From an uncultured Bacilli bacterium (GTDB lineage Bacteria > Bacillota_I > Bacilli_A > RF39 > UBA660): a DNA stretch of 52,705 bases. The translations under genes and the position numbers were made by a program. Under the pieces are notes generated by a model that was not told the DNA's origin, searched no databases, and saw only the letters and a program-made list of their open reading frames with translations. The stretch spans positions 1 through 52,705 of the forward strand of contig CANRHC010000003.1 in the NCBI GenBank assembly GCA_947630305.1. The letters are read 5' to 3'. Position 1 is the stretch's first letter, and the number at the start of each line of letters is the position of its first letter. Shown in pieces: positions 17,037 to 25,304 of the stretch.

Positions 17037-17050
17037 TATTCTCTCTAAAT

Positions 17051-17275
17051 CTATGGTTGAAAAATTATTTTACTATCGTTAGAAATTTCTGAAGATTCCC
17101 ATTCTTCTTTTTCATTCATAAAATCAATAGTAAGTCTAACTCCGTTTACAATTCTGCCATCCCTGGTTATACCATCATTAATTATCATAGTTTTATAATT
17201 AGCTATTTGATAGCCTTCTTTATTAAGAAGTTTTATATCTTCAATTATTTCTTTCAGTTCACTATTACTTAGCAT
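17051..17275 (-). CDS. Hypothetical small protein
   Basis: The 74-residue protein contains NSELKEIIEDIKLLNKEGY and GRIVNGVRLTIDF. Its start overlaps the end of the helicase gene by 11 nt. No family is recognised. Confidence 0.6.
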   Translation of the reverse strand: MLSNSELKEIIEDIKLLNKEGYQIANYKTMIINDGITRDGRIVNGVRLTIDFMNEKEEWESSEISNDSKIIFQP

Positions 17276-18632
17276 TTTCTTTTAATTCTTTTAATTTAGC
17301 TTCTAAAGCTTTCAGTAAAGAAGCCTGTTCTTTATCTTTACCTTCTAGAACATTCATAACATGATTATCAATTGTATTTTCAGCTATAATATGTTGAATT
17401 ATCACAGGTTCTTTTTGGCCTTGTCTGAATAATCTAGCATTAGCTTGTTGGTATTGTTCTAAATTCCAAGTAGGAGATATCCAAACTATAATGTGTCCGC
17501 CAGCCTGAAGGTTTAAACCATAACCGCTTGAAGCAGGATGAGCTAGTAAAAGTTTTATTCTTTTATCATTCCATGCTACAGCTGTTGCTTCATCTTTTAG
17601 TTCTACAGCTTCTTTAAATTCTTCTAAAATTCTTTCTTTTTCATGCTTGAAGCTGTAAAATACTAAAACTGGTTCATTACCAGCCGCTTCAATTATTTCT
17701 TTTAAAGCTTCAAGTTTACTATCATGAAGAACGTGATATTCACCAGTTTCATCATAAACACAGCCTGAAGCTATTTGTAAAAGTTTATTAGTAACAGCAG
17801 CGGCATTAACTGCGGTAATTTCACCTTCAGGGAGTTCTAATAACATATCCTTTTCCATATCCTGATATTGTTTTAGAACTTTATCATCTAACTTAATTAC
17901 AGTTTTCATATCAACTCTATCAGGTAAAGTTACATAATCACTAGAATCAATAGAAACACAAATATCTTTAATACTGTTTCTGATTCTTTTTTCAGCACCT
18001 TTTTTAAGTTTATAAGTGAAAACTGTATAAGCATTTCTTTTATCAGGTGTAAAATAGTTATTTCTGTAAGAAGTAACTGTTTTACCTAATCTCTTACCTT
18101 GATCTAAAAGGTATAACTGCGCCCATAAATCTATTAAACCGTTAGAAGCTGGTGTACCAGTTAAACCGTATAATCTGTTAATATGCGGTAATACCTGTTT
18201 TAACTTCTTAAAGCGTTTAGCTGAATGATTTTTAAAACTTGAAAGTTCATCTATTACAATACAATCCCATTTCCAGTTACTTTTAAAATTGTCTACTAAC
18301 CAACTTACATTTTCACGGTTGATTATATAAATATCAGCTTCAGCTTCTACAGCTTTCTTTCTCTTAGTTTGATTACCAAGAATTTTAGAAAACTTAAGGC
18401 TTTTTAAATGTTCCCATTTTAAAGCTTCAGCGGTCCAAGTAGTTTCAGCTACTTTTTTAGGTGCAATTACTAAAACTCTATTTACAGCATGCTTATAAAA
18501 GATCAATTCATTTAAAGCTGTAAGAGTAATTACAGTTTTACCTAAACCCATGTTTAGAAATAAACCTAAATGATCTTCATTGATAATTCTGTTAATACAA
18601 TATTTTTGATAAGGATGAGGTTTAAAAATCAT
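17265..18632 (-). CDS. SNF2-family DNA helicase/ATPase
   Basis: The 455-residue protein has the SF2/SNF2 motif series: PHPYQ Q-motif region, Walker A GLGKT (near residue 32), IAPKKV motif Ia, DELSSFKN motif II, YGLTGTPASNG motif III, and QANARLFRQGQ motif VI. Phage members of this family occur beside VapE and VRR-NUC genes in Bacillota replication modules. ATG 18632 gives the typical N-terminus, but no clear Shine-Dalgarno precedes it. A TTG 21 nt upstream is the alternative. Confidence 0.9.
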   Translation of the reverse strand: MIFKPHPYQKYCINRIINEDHLGLFLNMGLGKTVITLTALNELIFYKHAVNRVLVIAPKKVAETTWTAEALKWEHLKSLKFSKILGNQTKRKKAVEAEADIYIINRENVSWLVDNFKSNWKWDCIVIDELSSFKNHSAKRFKKLKQVLPHINRLYGLTGTPASNGLIDLWAQLYLLDQGKRLGKTVTSYRNNYFTPDKRNAYTVFTYKLKKGAEKRIRNSIKDICVSIDSSDYVTLPDRVDMKTVIKLDDKVLKQYQDMEKDMLLELPEGEITAVNAAAVTNKLLQIASGCVYDETGEYHVLHDSKLEALKEIIEAAGNEPVLVFYSFKHEKERILEEFKEAVELKDEATAVAWNDKRIKLLLAHPASSGYGLNLQAGGHIIVWISPTWNLEQYQQANARLFRQGQKEPVIIQHIIAENTIDNHVMNVLEGKDKEQASLLKALEAKLKELKENAK

Positions 18633-18639
18633 AAGAATT

Positions 18640-18819
18640 TTACAAATACTCAATTTTTAAATACTCAATAATATAATCCATTTCTTTAATATGATTTTTT
18701 AATATTTTTATTGTTTTAGGTTCTACATTCAATTGATAAGCTTGTTTTAATGTATTTATAGTTATTTTTCTAAAATCATTTAAAAACTGAATTATTTCAA
18801 TTACAATTTGAACATTCAT
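18640..18819 (-). CDS. Small hypothetical protein (59 aa)
   Basis: The frame from ATG 18819 to TAA 18640 encodes MNVQIVIEIIQFLNDFRKI and a lysine-rich helical remainder. It overlaps the upstream gene by 23 nt, ends 7 nt before the helicase ATG, and fills an otherwise empty 140-bp gap. Tight packing supports it; no homology is recognised. Confidence 0.5.
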   Translation of the reverse strand: MNVQIVIEIIQFLNDFRKITINTLKQAYQLNVEPKTIKILKNHIKEMDYIIEYLKIEYL

Positions 18820-19021
18820 CTTCTTTAACCTCTAAAATTGTTTGGCTTATATCACGAACATTATCCATTAAAGCAAAATAAAATTTTTCAGCTTCTTCTT
18901 TTTCTTTATCATTATCATCAATATTCCTTAATAAACTTTTTGCAATTTTAGCAGCTTGTTTTTTCTCTTTTCTTAAATGGTTTAAATAAAAAATAACTTT
19001 ATCTTTTAATTCTTCAGTCAT
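18797..19021 (-). CDS. Hypothetical small protein
   Basis: The 74-residue charged helical protein (LNHLRKEKKQAAKIAKSLL, KEKEEAEKFYFALMDNV) ends ECSNCN. No known family. It forms part of a run of small early genes upstream of the helicase. Confidence 0.6.
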   Translation of the reverse strand: MTEELKDKVIFYLNHLRKEKKQAAKIAKSLLRNIDDNDKEKEEAEKFYFALMDNVRDISQTILEVKEDECSNCN

Positions 19022-19028
19022 TTTTTCA

Positions 19029-19214
19029 CTATTTTTTCTTTTCTAGTTTTAAAATTTGTTTACTAACTTCTTCTAAACTATCAATTAAAGAAGCCCATTC
19101 ATCTAAAGAGTCTGAATCATCTAAATCATGAAAAAGGGGATAAATTCTAGTAACAGCTTGTAATTCTCTTCTTTTTTTCTTTAATTCTTTAAGTGATAAT
19201 TCTTCTTTATTCAT
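19029..19214 (-). CDS. Hypothetical small protein
   Basis: The 61-residue protein is helical and highly charged (LSLKELKKKRRELQAVTRIY, LEEVSKQILKLEKKK). Its ATG overlaps the VRR-NUC stop by 4 nt. It is reminiscent of the small helical proteins next to phage nucleases, but no function can be given. Confidence 0.58.
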   Translation of the reverse strand: MNKEELSLKELKKKRRELQAVTRIYPLFHDLDDSDSLDEWASLIDSLEEVSKQILKLEKKK

Positions 19215-19546
19215 AATGTTGTTTTTCCTTCTAGATAAGTAAATTGTGGAAAATTACCAAAATCACCAACGTTAATATCACATAGAATACTTTGAATATC
19301 TAAAGGATCATTAAGTACATAACATTTACATCTTAAAGCGGTTAGCTTCTTTAATTCCTGTTTTTGTGTTTTTCTCAACTTACCTGTATGAGGTTTTTTA
19401 ATTTCTATAAAACCTATTTTATTTCCTGGTAAAATTACAATCCTGTCAGGTACCCCAACACACCCAGGACTTACAAACTTATAGGCTCTGCCACCTCTAT
19501 TTTTAACCGCCTGAACAAGCTTTTCTTCTAGTCTTTTTTCTGTCAT
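19211..19546 (-). CDS. VRR-NUC domain nuclease
   Basis: The 111-residue protein is a minimal VRR-NUC fold. EEKLVQAVKNRGG forms the first helix, GVPDRIVILPG carries the metal-binding Asp, and IGFIEIKKPHTGKLRKTQ carries the ExK motif and the following Gln. Phage VRR-NUC proteins are structure-specific endonucleases linked to SNF2 helicase and VapE genes, as here. Confidence 0.9.
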   Translation of the reverse strand: MTEKRLEEKLVQAVKNRGGRAYKFVSPGCVGVPDRIVILPGNKIGFIEIKKPHTGKLRKTQKQELKKLTALRCKCYVLNDPLDIQSILCDINVGDFGNFPQFTYLEGKTTL

Positions 19547-19568
19547 AACATACTTTTAAAAAGTAGCT

Positions 19569-19873
19569 GTCCACAAAATAAACATGTACACAATGGCTGT
19601 AACATTGAAGTGGAAATAATTATAAAGAAATTAAATATAGCCTTTTATTACCGTTTTTCTCTTGTTTTCTCTATTATTCTTTCTCTATATATTTCTTTTA
19701 TTTTTAATGTTGACTTTGTGGACAACTTTAACTTCTTTAGGTTTTATCAACGTTTTACCGTCAACAAACTAAAATTTTCTTGTGTACATTTTTGTTGTCA
19801 ATGTGGACATAAAACTTTTAAATTTATTGTGTACTTTGTGTACGTGTCCACAACTTAATTTAGTTTGTGGACA
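19569..19873. other. Candidate replication origin with iteron-like repeats
   Basis: This gene-free stretch between the VRR-NUC gene and the end of the primase-helicase gene holds about ten copies of TGTGGACA/TGTGTACA or their complements. Copies are at 19569, 19585, 19717, 19781, 19802, 19828, 19837, 19845 and 19866, in both orientations, flanking a very AT-rich core (about 19610-19710). TGTGGACA-A resembles a DnaA-box variant. Iterons, an AT-rich unwinding element and an adjacent VapE primase-helicase are typical of phage origins. Confidence 0.65.
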
Positions 19874-22271
19874 TCAATTCATAGAATTCAGGTTCGATAT
19901 AGTAACCTCTAGCTCTACCATATTCATTACCAAAACGTATAGAATTTTTTGACTTTTTAAGCCCTGGTATTGAATCTAGAAGCCTATTAATATCACCAGC
20001 TGTCCTTCTATTCATTGAAGCTTTTGTATAGCCGAACAATTCACAATTTACTTCTGAAGCGCAAATTCTATCCCTTTTAACAAGTTCTTCATCTATTGCT
20101 TCAGGATTATCTAAGAACATTCTTCTAGCTTCAATTGACATTTCAGCCCAATTTTTGGGTACTTCTTGAAGAAGAAATTCAATAATCATATCTTTTCTAG
20201 GATCTTCTTCAAGACGGCTATCCTGTTCAACTTTAGCTATTTTTTCAGCTTCAGGAGATAGTCTTAGTTCTTGGCCTAATAGATAGAAACTATAAGCTTC
20301 AGCCCATATTTGATCCACTTCATTAGGTAAATCATCCCAAACACTTTTAGTTATTCTTTCAGGGTAACTTTGTACTGGTAAAAATCTTCTATTACCTGTT
20401 AAATCTCTTAAGAAAGTTGACTCATTAGTAGTACCAAAAAATATACATTGTCTTTTATGTGCTTCTTTTCTTCTAGCGTAAGGTGCTCTATATTCATCAA
20501 CCTGTTTAGAAAGAAACTGTTTTATAGCGTCCATTTCAGCTTTTCTAAAACCGTTTAATTCTCCTATTTCTATAATCAGGTTACCGTTTAGAAGTTCCAT
20601 AGCATCCTTACCAGTAAATTCTGTTAAACTGTCAGAAAACCAATCTTTACCTAAAGTAGCTAAGAAGGTTGATTTACCAATTCCTTGCGAACCAACAATA
20701 ATAGGCATATTGTCAAATTTAGTTCCTGGTTTATAGATTCTAGTAACAGCGGCTGTTAAGGCTATCTTCATTACCTCTCTTGTGTAAACATTATCTTCAG
20801 CCCCAAAATAATCTATTAAAAGTGTTTCTACTCTTGGTTTACCGTCCCACTCTAAACTTTCAAAATATTCTCTAACAGGATGAACCGATCTTTTTTGAAA
20901 GCTTAAATTTAGAGCGTCTAACATCTTTTGAAGTCCTGTTATTTTGTAATACTTTTCTAAGTACCAGCGTAAACCGCCATCATCAGTATCAGTCCAGCCA
21001 CGTGGACATTCTTCAATTTCATTAGTAACCCACGGTAATTTACCAGTAACTACTATCCAATCACTGAATATATCATTGTAGAATTCTTTTAAATTAGGAT
21101 CTGAATTCAGAATAAGAAGCATATTATCTATAGTTGATTCATTTTCACCTTTAGCGTTTTTAGAAAGCTTTTCTAAAATATCTTTTAAAGTTGTTTTATC
21201 TTCTTCAGTAATTTCTACAGGTTCTTGATTATCTTCTTCTACCAGTTCTATAAAGTCCTTAAAATCTTCTTCTAAAGTAAGTTTCTGAACTCTTTCATCT
21301 TGAGCCGCAAAAGAAGTCATTTCTTTAACACTTTGTTTAGTATCACCGTATTTGTGAATTCTAACTAAATCAAAAGCGTTACAAACATGCCCTGTATTAG
21401 CAGGATCTGTAGCATGGTGTGAATATAAGAATTTATCTTCATAAATTACAGCCCCACCAGCTGTAGAACCTTTTAAGTAGGTGTATCTATCTTCAGTAAC
21501 TGGTTCATAGATTGAAGGTAAAAAAGTAGCTATAGCTTCTTGAATTGTATATGCTTCACAAAATTTACCTATTATACCTTCTTTAGTAAGTGGATCTTGT
21601 TGAACCGATACATCACGCTGAATATTTTCTTCTTCATTAGGGAACCTATCCCATTCTGTTTGATCTCGCCAGTTATGATAATTTTGGTTTAAGAAAGCCA
21701 TACCGTCTAAAGGTTTAGCGTCAAACAAATTTCTTGAAGAAAAGAATTCATCAGCCATATCTGAACTAACTGAAGGGAAATACATTAATCTATTTGTTTC
21801 AACTGTTGTAGGATCAAAATAAGACATACCTAAATCAAAACAAACTTTTCTTGCTATTGGTTCATAAGCTTCAGGATTAATCGGCTCTTTAAAGGGTATT
21901 AATATCCTTATACGAGGAGCTTCATTAGTATGCTTCCTTGTTGTATAAGTTATGAACTCAATGTTACTTTGATTCAGCTTGTCTAAAAGCCCCTCAAGAT
22001 TAGCTGAATTCCCCAAATAATCGGCGTCTAGTGCTAGAAGGGAACGATTAATCACGTTCTCCTTCTTTCTAGAACCGTTTTTTAGTTCACCACCAACAAA
22101 ACCACCTACATCTTTAATATCATCCTGTTCATCCTTACTTAAAGAAAGATAAGTATTGAAAGTTTCACTAGTTACTATAGGATTACTAACTCTATCGAAT
22201 AATTCAGAAAAACTTAATTCTGTTTTTTTCCAATAATTTGTCCGCCTATTCCCCCCTATGCTAACTTTCAT
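19860..22271 (-). CDS. VapE-family primase-helicase
   Basis: The 803-residue protein combines an N-terminal primase-like region (LALDADYLG acidic pair, D82 and D84; RKHTNEAPRIRILIPF) with a C-terminal VapE/D5-like SF3 ATPase. The ATPase has Walker A GSQGIGKST (527-535), Walker B LIIEIGEL (565-572), FGTTNES sensor I and LTGNRRFLPV. It is the probable replication initiator/helicase. Its 3' end overlaps one copy of the origin iteron. Confidence 0.92.
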   Translation of the reverse strand: MKVSIGGNRRTNYWKKTELSFSELFDRVSNPIVTSETFNTYLSLSKDEQDDIKDVGGFVGGELKNGSRKKENVINRSLLALDADYLGNSANLEGLLDKLNQSNIEFITYTTRKHTNEAPRIRILIPFKEPINPEAYEPIARKVCFDLGMSYFDPTTVETNRLMYFPSVSSDMADEFFSSRNLFDAKPLDGMAFLNQNYHNWRDQTEWDRFPNEEENIQRDVSVQQDPLTKEGIIGKFCEAYTIQEAIATFLPSIYEPVTEDRYTYLKGSTAGGAVIYEDKFLYSHHATDPANTGHVCNAFDLVRIHKYGDTKQSVKEMTSFAAQDERVQKLTLEEDFKDFIELVEEDNQEPVEITEEDKTTLKDILEKLSKNAKGENESTIDNMLLILNSDPNLKEFYNDIFSDWIVVTGKLPWVTNEIEECPRGWTDTDDGGLRWYLEKYYKITGLQKMLDALNLSFQKRSVHPVREYFESLEWDGKPRVETLLIDYFGAEDNVYTREVMKIALTAAVTRIYKPGTKFDNMPIIVGSQGIGKSTFLATLGKDWFSDSLTEFTGKDAMELLNGNLIIEIGELNGFRKAEMDAIKQFLSKQVDEYRAPYARRKEAHKRQCIFFGTTNESTFLRDLTGNRRFLPVQSYPERITKSVWDDLPNEVDQIWAEAYSFYLLGQELRLSPEAEKIAKVEQDSRLEEDPRKDMIIEFLLQEVPKNWAEMSIEARRMFLDNPEAIDEELVKRDRICASEVNCELFGYTKASMNRRTAGDINRLLDSIPGLKKSKNSIRFGNEYGRARGYYIEPEFYELMSTN

Positions 22272-22292
22272 ACAGTTATCCCTTCTTCAATG

Positions 22293-22856
22293 TTAGAAGT
22301 CGCAACGCTTTTCGTAAAATTCAGGATCAACTAAATTACTGTTACCTTCTGAAATATCTACTAGAGTTGTTTCAACATCTACTTTATTAAAATCTTTATT
22401 TCTTTTATCTTTAATAAACCATGCTTCTTTTAAGCCTTTACTGTCCTGATAGTGTCCGTTATAAATTTTTTCAGCTTCAGAATCAGCTTGTAAAAAAATT
22501 ATTTGGCATATTTCTTTAATTCTTCTTAATTCAAAAGCACTATCACCAAAATTAACCGCTAATAAGGTTAATTGTCCTTTATAACCAGCATCCACCCAGC
22601 CACCAACATCACCGATAGAAACACCACATCTAGCAAAAGAGCTTTTAGAAATTGTTTTAGCAACTACATTAGCTGGTAAATTAACTGTTTCTTTAGTAAC
22701 AATTAATTTAGATTCACCAGGCATTAATTCTAAATTTTTATCATCTTCAGCTAGACTTAAATCATAGCTGTTTGAAGATAAATTCTTTTCATTAAAAGGT
22801 GTTATCAGGTTTTTTTCTTCAACCAGTTTTTTTATTGTTTTATCGCTTAATACCAT
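22293..22856 (-). CDS. dCTP deaminase/dUTPase-family protein
   Basis: The 187-residue protein has the trimeric dCTP deaminase/dUTPase pattern: SSNSYDLSLAED, SKSSFARCGVSIGDVGGWVD, then AGYKGQLTLLAVNFG and ICQIIFLQ, with YQDSKGL near the end. It supplies dUMP or clears dUTP for dTTP synthesis. Which reaction predominates cannot be decided from the motifs alone. It overlaps the upstream gene by 17 nt. Confidence 0.85.
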   Translation of the reverse strand: MVLSDKTIKKLVEEKNLITPFNEKNLSSNSYDLSLAEDDKNLELMPGESKLIVTKETVNLPANVVAKTISKSSFARCGVSIGDVGGWVDAGYKGQLTLLAVNFGDSAFELRRIKEICQIIFLQADSEAEKIYNGHYQDSKGLKEAWFIKDKRNKDFNKVDVETTLVDISEGNSNLVDPEFYEKRCDF

Positions 22857-23208
22857 CTAAAATCCCTTCTAGTGCTTCTTTTTGAATATATAGAAGTTGA
22901 TTATCTTTATATTCAAATATTTCTTTTTCCTGTTTTACAGCTTCTTCAAATTCATCTATACATTCAGTTGAATTTTTCCAATCACCAGTTAGAAGAACAG
23001 CCCCACATTTTTTAAATAGTTTTTGTTTCATCTTAAGGGCTTTTCTTAAATTCATAGTTTCTTGAATTCTTTTAAAAGGTCTAACCAAAGAAAAGCTACA
23101 TTTTTGTTCTTCTAATTCATTAACTATTCTTTCTTCATCAGCCTTATTTTCTTCAATGGTATTATCACCAGTTTTATAAGGATGAATTAAATAAGTTTTA
23201 GCTATCAT
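22840..23208 (-). CDS. DUF4406/nucleoside deoxyribosyltransferase-like protein
   Basis: The 122-residue protein begins MIAKTYLIHPYKTG and carries GAVLLTGDWKNSTECIDEF, matching the D-x-W-x-x-S-x-G/E-x-x-E core of the nucleoside 2-deoxyribosyltransferase-like DUF4406 family. Adjacency to the dCTP deaminase-like gene supports a nucleotide-salvage role. Confidence 0.75.
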   Translation of the reverse strand: MIAKTYLIHPYKTGDNTIEENKADEERIVNELEEQKCSFSLVRPFKRIQETMNLRKALKMKQKLFKKCGAVLLTGDWKNSTECIDEFEEAVKQEKEIFEYKDNQLLYIQKEALEGILDGIKR

Positions 23209-23414
23209 TCTTCTCCGTTAATATATCTAATTTCATTAGCGAAATAACTATAGGCTTCTAGCAATTGTTCTATAGATTCTTTAAAATCATCAAGGCTACT
23301 TGGTCTTTCTTTTTCAAAATCTATATCAATACTTCGCCAGTCTATAAAAAGTTTTTGAAAGAGATTATCTATATCTCCGATTTCATCACAGTATTCTTGG
23401 TTCCATTCACTCAT
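23205..23414 (-). CDS. Hypothetical small protein
   Basis: The 69-residue acidic protein (EYCDEIGDIDNLFQKLFIDW) overlaps both neighbours by 4-8 nt. No known family. Confidence 0.6.
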   Translation of the reverse strand: MSEWNQEYCDEIGDIDNLFQKLFIDWRSIDIDFEKERPSSLDDFKESIEQLLEAYSYFANEIRYINGEE

Positions 23415-23664
23415 TAATTACTTTTGCTGGTACTTCTTCTAAGAAGTTCACCATTACCTTAAATTTTTCTTTTATATCTTCAGATAAACAAGAATTTACA
23501 TATTCAAGAACTTCTTGTTCACTTTCACCGTACATATCATATTTACAGCCAATAGGATTTTTACCTGAAAACATATAATTAGGTGGATAGCCACCAGCAT
23601 TACGACCTGTAAAATTCTTATCAAATATATAAACTCTAAATAATTTAGTAAATTCTTTCTTCAT
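23407..23664 (-). CDS. Hypothetical small protein
   Basis: The 85-residue protein has an N-terminal KLFRVYIFDKNFTGRNAGGY segment and an acidic C-terminus. It is packed between coupled small genes. No family is recognised. Confidence 0.6.
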   Translation of the reverse strand: MKKEFTKLFRVYIFDKNFTGRNAGGYPPNYMFSGKNPIGCKYDMYGESEQEVLEYVNSCLSEDIKEKFKVMVNFLEEVPAKVINE

Positions 23665-23867
23665 TACTGAATTGTTATATCTATTAAATTTTTAGGATTA
23701 CCATGATCTTTATTAATCCAGTCTGCATTCCAGCGTTCAAATTGTTCTTGAGCTATTTGTTTAGCTTCTTCTTCAGTATGTGCTATTACTGGTATAGTGT
23801 TAGTACATTCTGTAGTGTATCTACAAACAGCTCTAAAATATTTTGGTTTTTCTATATCGTTTTTCAT
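23664..23867 (-). CDS. Hypothetical small protein
   Basis: The 67-residue protein has a beta-strand start (KYFRAVCRYTTECTNTIPVI) and a helix AHTEEEAKQIAQEQFERWNA, the fold style of many small phage DpnD/PcfM-like proteins. That resemblance is weak. Confidence 0.6.
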   Translation of the reverse strand: MKNDIEKPKYFRAVCRYTTECTNTIPVIAHTEEEAKQIAQEQFERWNADWINKDHGNPKNLIDITIQ

Positions 23868-23885
23868 TTAATTTCCTTTTGAAAG

Positions 23886-24425
23886 TTAATAATCAAATAA
23901 ACATTCACCATCTTCAGTAGGACAACTAAAACAACCGTTGTGTTTATCTTTACAAACTTTTATTTTCTTATCCCAATATCGTCTTTGATCTGCTAAACGT
24001 TTTTCTTCTTTATGCGCTTTTCGATAAGCTGATATTTCTTCTTGGTGTGAAAGATAATATTTCTTACTGTAATTTCTAGCGTACTCACAGCGTTTTTCTC
24101 TATGTTTGAGATAGTTTCTCCTGTTAGATTTTTTAACTTCTTCAGGATGATCTTTTCTCCATAGTCTTTGCCTTTTAGTGAGTTCTTGACGGTGTTTTTT
24201 ATTCCATTGTTTAACATGTTCAGCATGAGCTTTTTTTCTACATTTATCACTACAGTATTTAGCTCTACTTGAACTAGGATGAAATTTTTCACCACAAACT
24301 TCACACTTTATTAAACGTGAATTTTTTTCTTCTATAAAAGCTTTATAACATTCATCACAGCAAAACCGCCACCAGTAAAGATTAGTTTCGTATTCTTTAC
24401 CACACCAATCACATTTTCTAATCAT
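23886..24425 (-). CDS. Zinc-finger protein with basic helical tail
   Basis: The 179-residue protein has two FCS-like zinc knuckles in tandem (CDWCGKEY...CCDEC and CEVCGEKF...CSDKC, residues 5-62). A long, very basic region rich in H, K, R and Y follows, then a C-terminal CKDKHNGCFSCP cluster. It is likely a nucleic-acid-binding protein. It resembles phage HNH-adjacent zinc-finger proteins, but no catalytic HNH motif is visible. Confidence 0.75.
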   Translation of the reverse strand: MIRKCDWCGKEYETNLYWWRFCCDECYKAFIEEKNSRLIKCEVCGEKFHPSSSRAKYCSDKCRKKAHAEHVKQWNKKHRQELTKRQRLWRKDHPEEVKKSNRRNYLKHREKRCEYARNYSKKYYLSHQEEISAYRKAHKEEKRLADQRRYWDKKIKVCKDKHNGCFSCPTEDGECLFDY

Positions 24426-24433
24426 TTTGATTA

Positions 24434-25300
24434 CTATCTTTTTATTTCTTCATCTTCTAAAGAAAACAGAATTTCATCAGAATCATTTATAACTACATTA
24501 GAATTTTTCAGTCTAATAACACCATCAGCTAAAGCAAAATCAATTAAATAAGGAATGTTCTTTAGCCAGTAATTTATTAAATTTCTCCATTCAGGTAATT
24601 TATGATGAATTCTTTGAGCTATAATTGTTAGAACTACTTCATAATTAGCGGACCATGTTCTTTTTTGGTTATAAGATTGCGGTAATAACTCATTAAGTAA
24701 ATACCAGTAATTCATATCTTTTGTTTTAAGGTATTTCTCTCTTAATATATTGAGTAACCCTAAAAAGTAGTATTCAAAATATTCATATAAATCAATAAAA
24801 CCATCATCTAGAACTAACCCATCAAAATCATAATCTGATGAAACAAACCAATTATTCTTTTCAGAATCTACAGAATTAATAAATTCTGTACTAAAATCTT
24901 CAAGCTTAAAAGGATATTTAGTTAAAGTGTGCATAGTACTTTCAGAATTAGCTGTAGTACCAACCTTGTAGGTATCAAGCTGTTTCCAAAAGTAAAGCGG
25001 AGCTGTTATATTCATAATTAGCGGTAATTGTCTTAAAAACTTTCTATGTGAAGGGCTATCACCACTAACTAGGTTATTGGCTAATTTTTCATCCTTTTCA
25101 CCTAAAATGAAACATTCAGTTTGTGGTGTACATTCTTTTCCACAGCCAAAACAATACCGAATTGAATTTTTATCAACTGTTTCACCCTTACAAATTTCAC
25201 TATCAGTCCTATCATAAGATTTAAAGGCGTTTCTCATACCGCCTATAACAACATTAAACTGTTCAGGTGAAGGTGTTTCCAAATTATCTATTTTTATCAT
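24434..25300 (-). CDS. ThyX-like phage protein of uncertain function
   Basis: The 288-residue protein has DSPSHRKFLRQLPLIMNITA, PLYFWKQLDTYKVGTTANSE and LLPQSYNQKRTWSANYEVV, followed by IIAQRIHHKLPEWRNLINYW. These recall a widespread Bacillota phage family with a ThyX-like (flavin-dependent thymidylate synthase) layout. The canonical ThyX RHR motif is not clearly present. A cysteine pair (CFGCGKEC) lies near residue 50. Its position in a nucleotide/replication cluster fits, but the enzyme activity is inference. Confidence 0.6.
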   Translation of the reverse strand: MIKIDNLETPSPEQFNVVIGGMRNAFKSYDRTDSEICKGETVDKNSIRYCFGCGKECTPQTECFILGEKDEKLANNLVSGDSPSHRKFLRQLPLIMNITAPLYFWKQLDTYKVGTTANSESTMHTLTKYPFKLEDFSTEFINSVDSEKNNWFVSSDYDFDGLVLDDGFIDLYEYFEYYFLGLLNILREKYLKTKDMNYWYLLNELLPQSYNQKRTWSANYEVVLTIIAQRIHHKLPEWRNLINYWLKNIPYLIDFALADGVIRLKNSNVVINDSDEILFSLEDEEIKR

Positions 25301-25304
25301 TCTT

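Noticed and set aside
19610..19858. 82-codon plus-strand open frame
   Set aside because: It lies in the AT-rich iteron region, has no ribosome binding site and runs opposite to all neighbours. Its composition is that expected of AT-rich non-coding DNA.
23993..24304. 103-codon minus-strand frame inside the zinc-finger gene
   Set aside because: It is an out-of-frame shadow of a gene with clear zinc-knuckle motifs, and has no RBS of its own.
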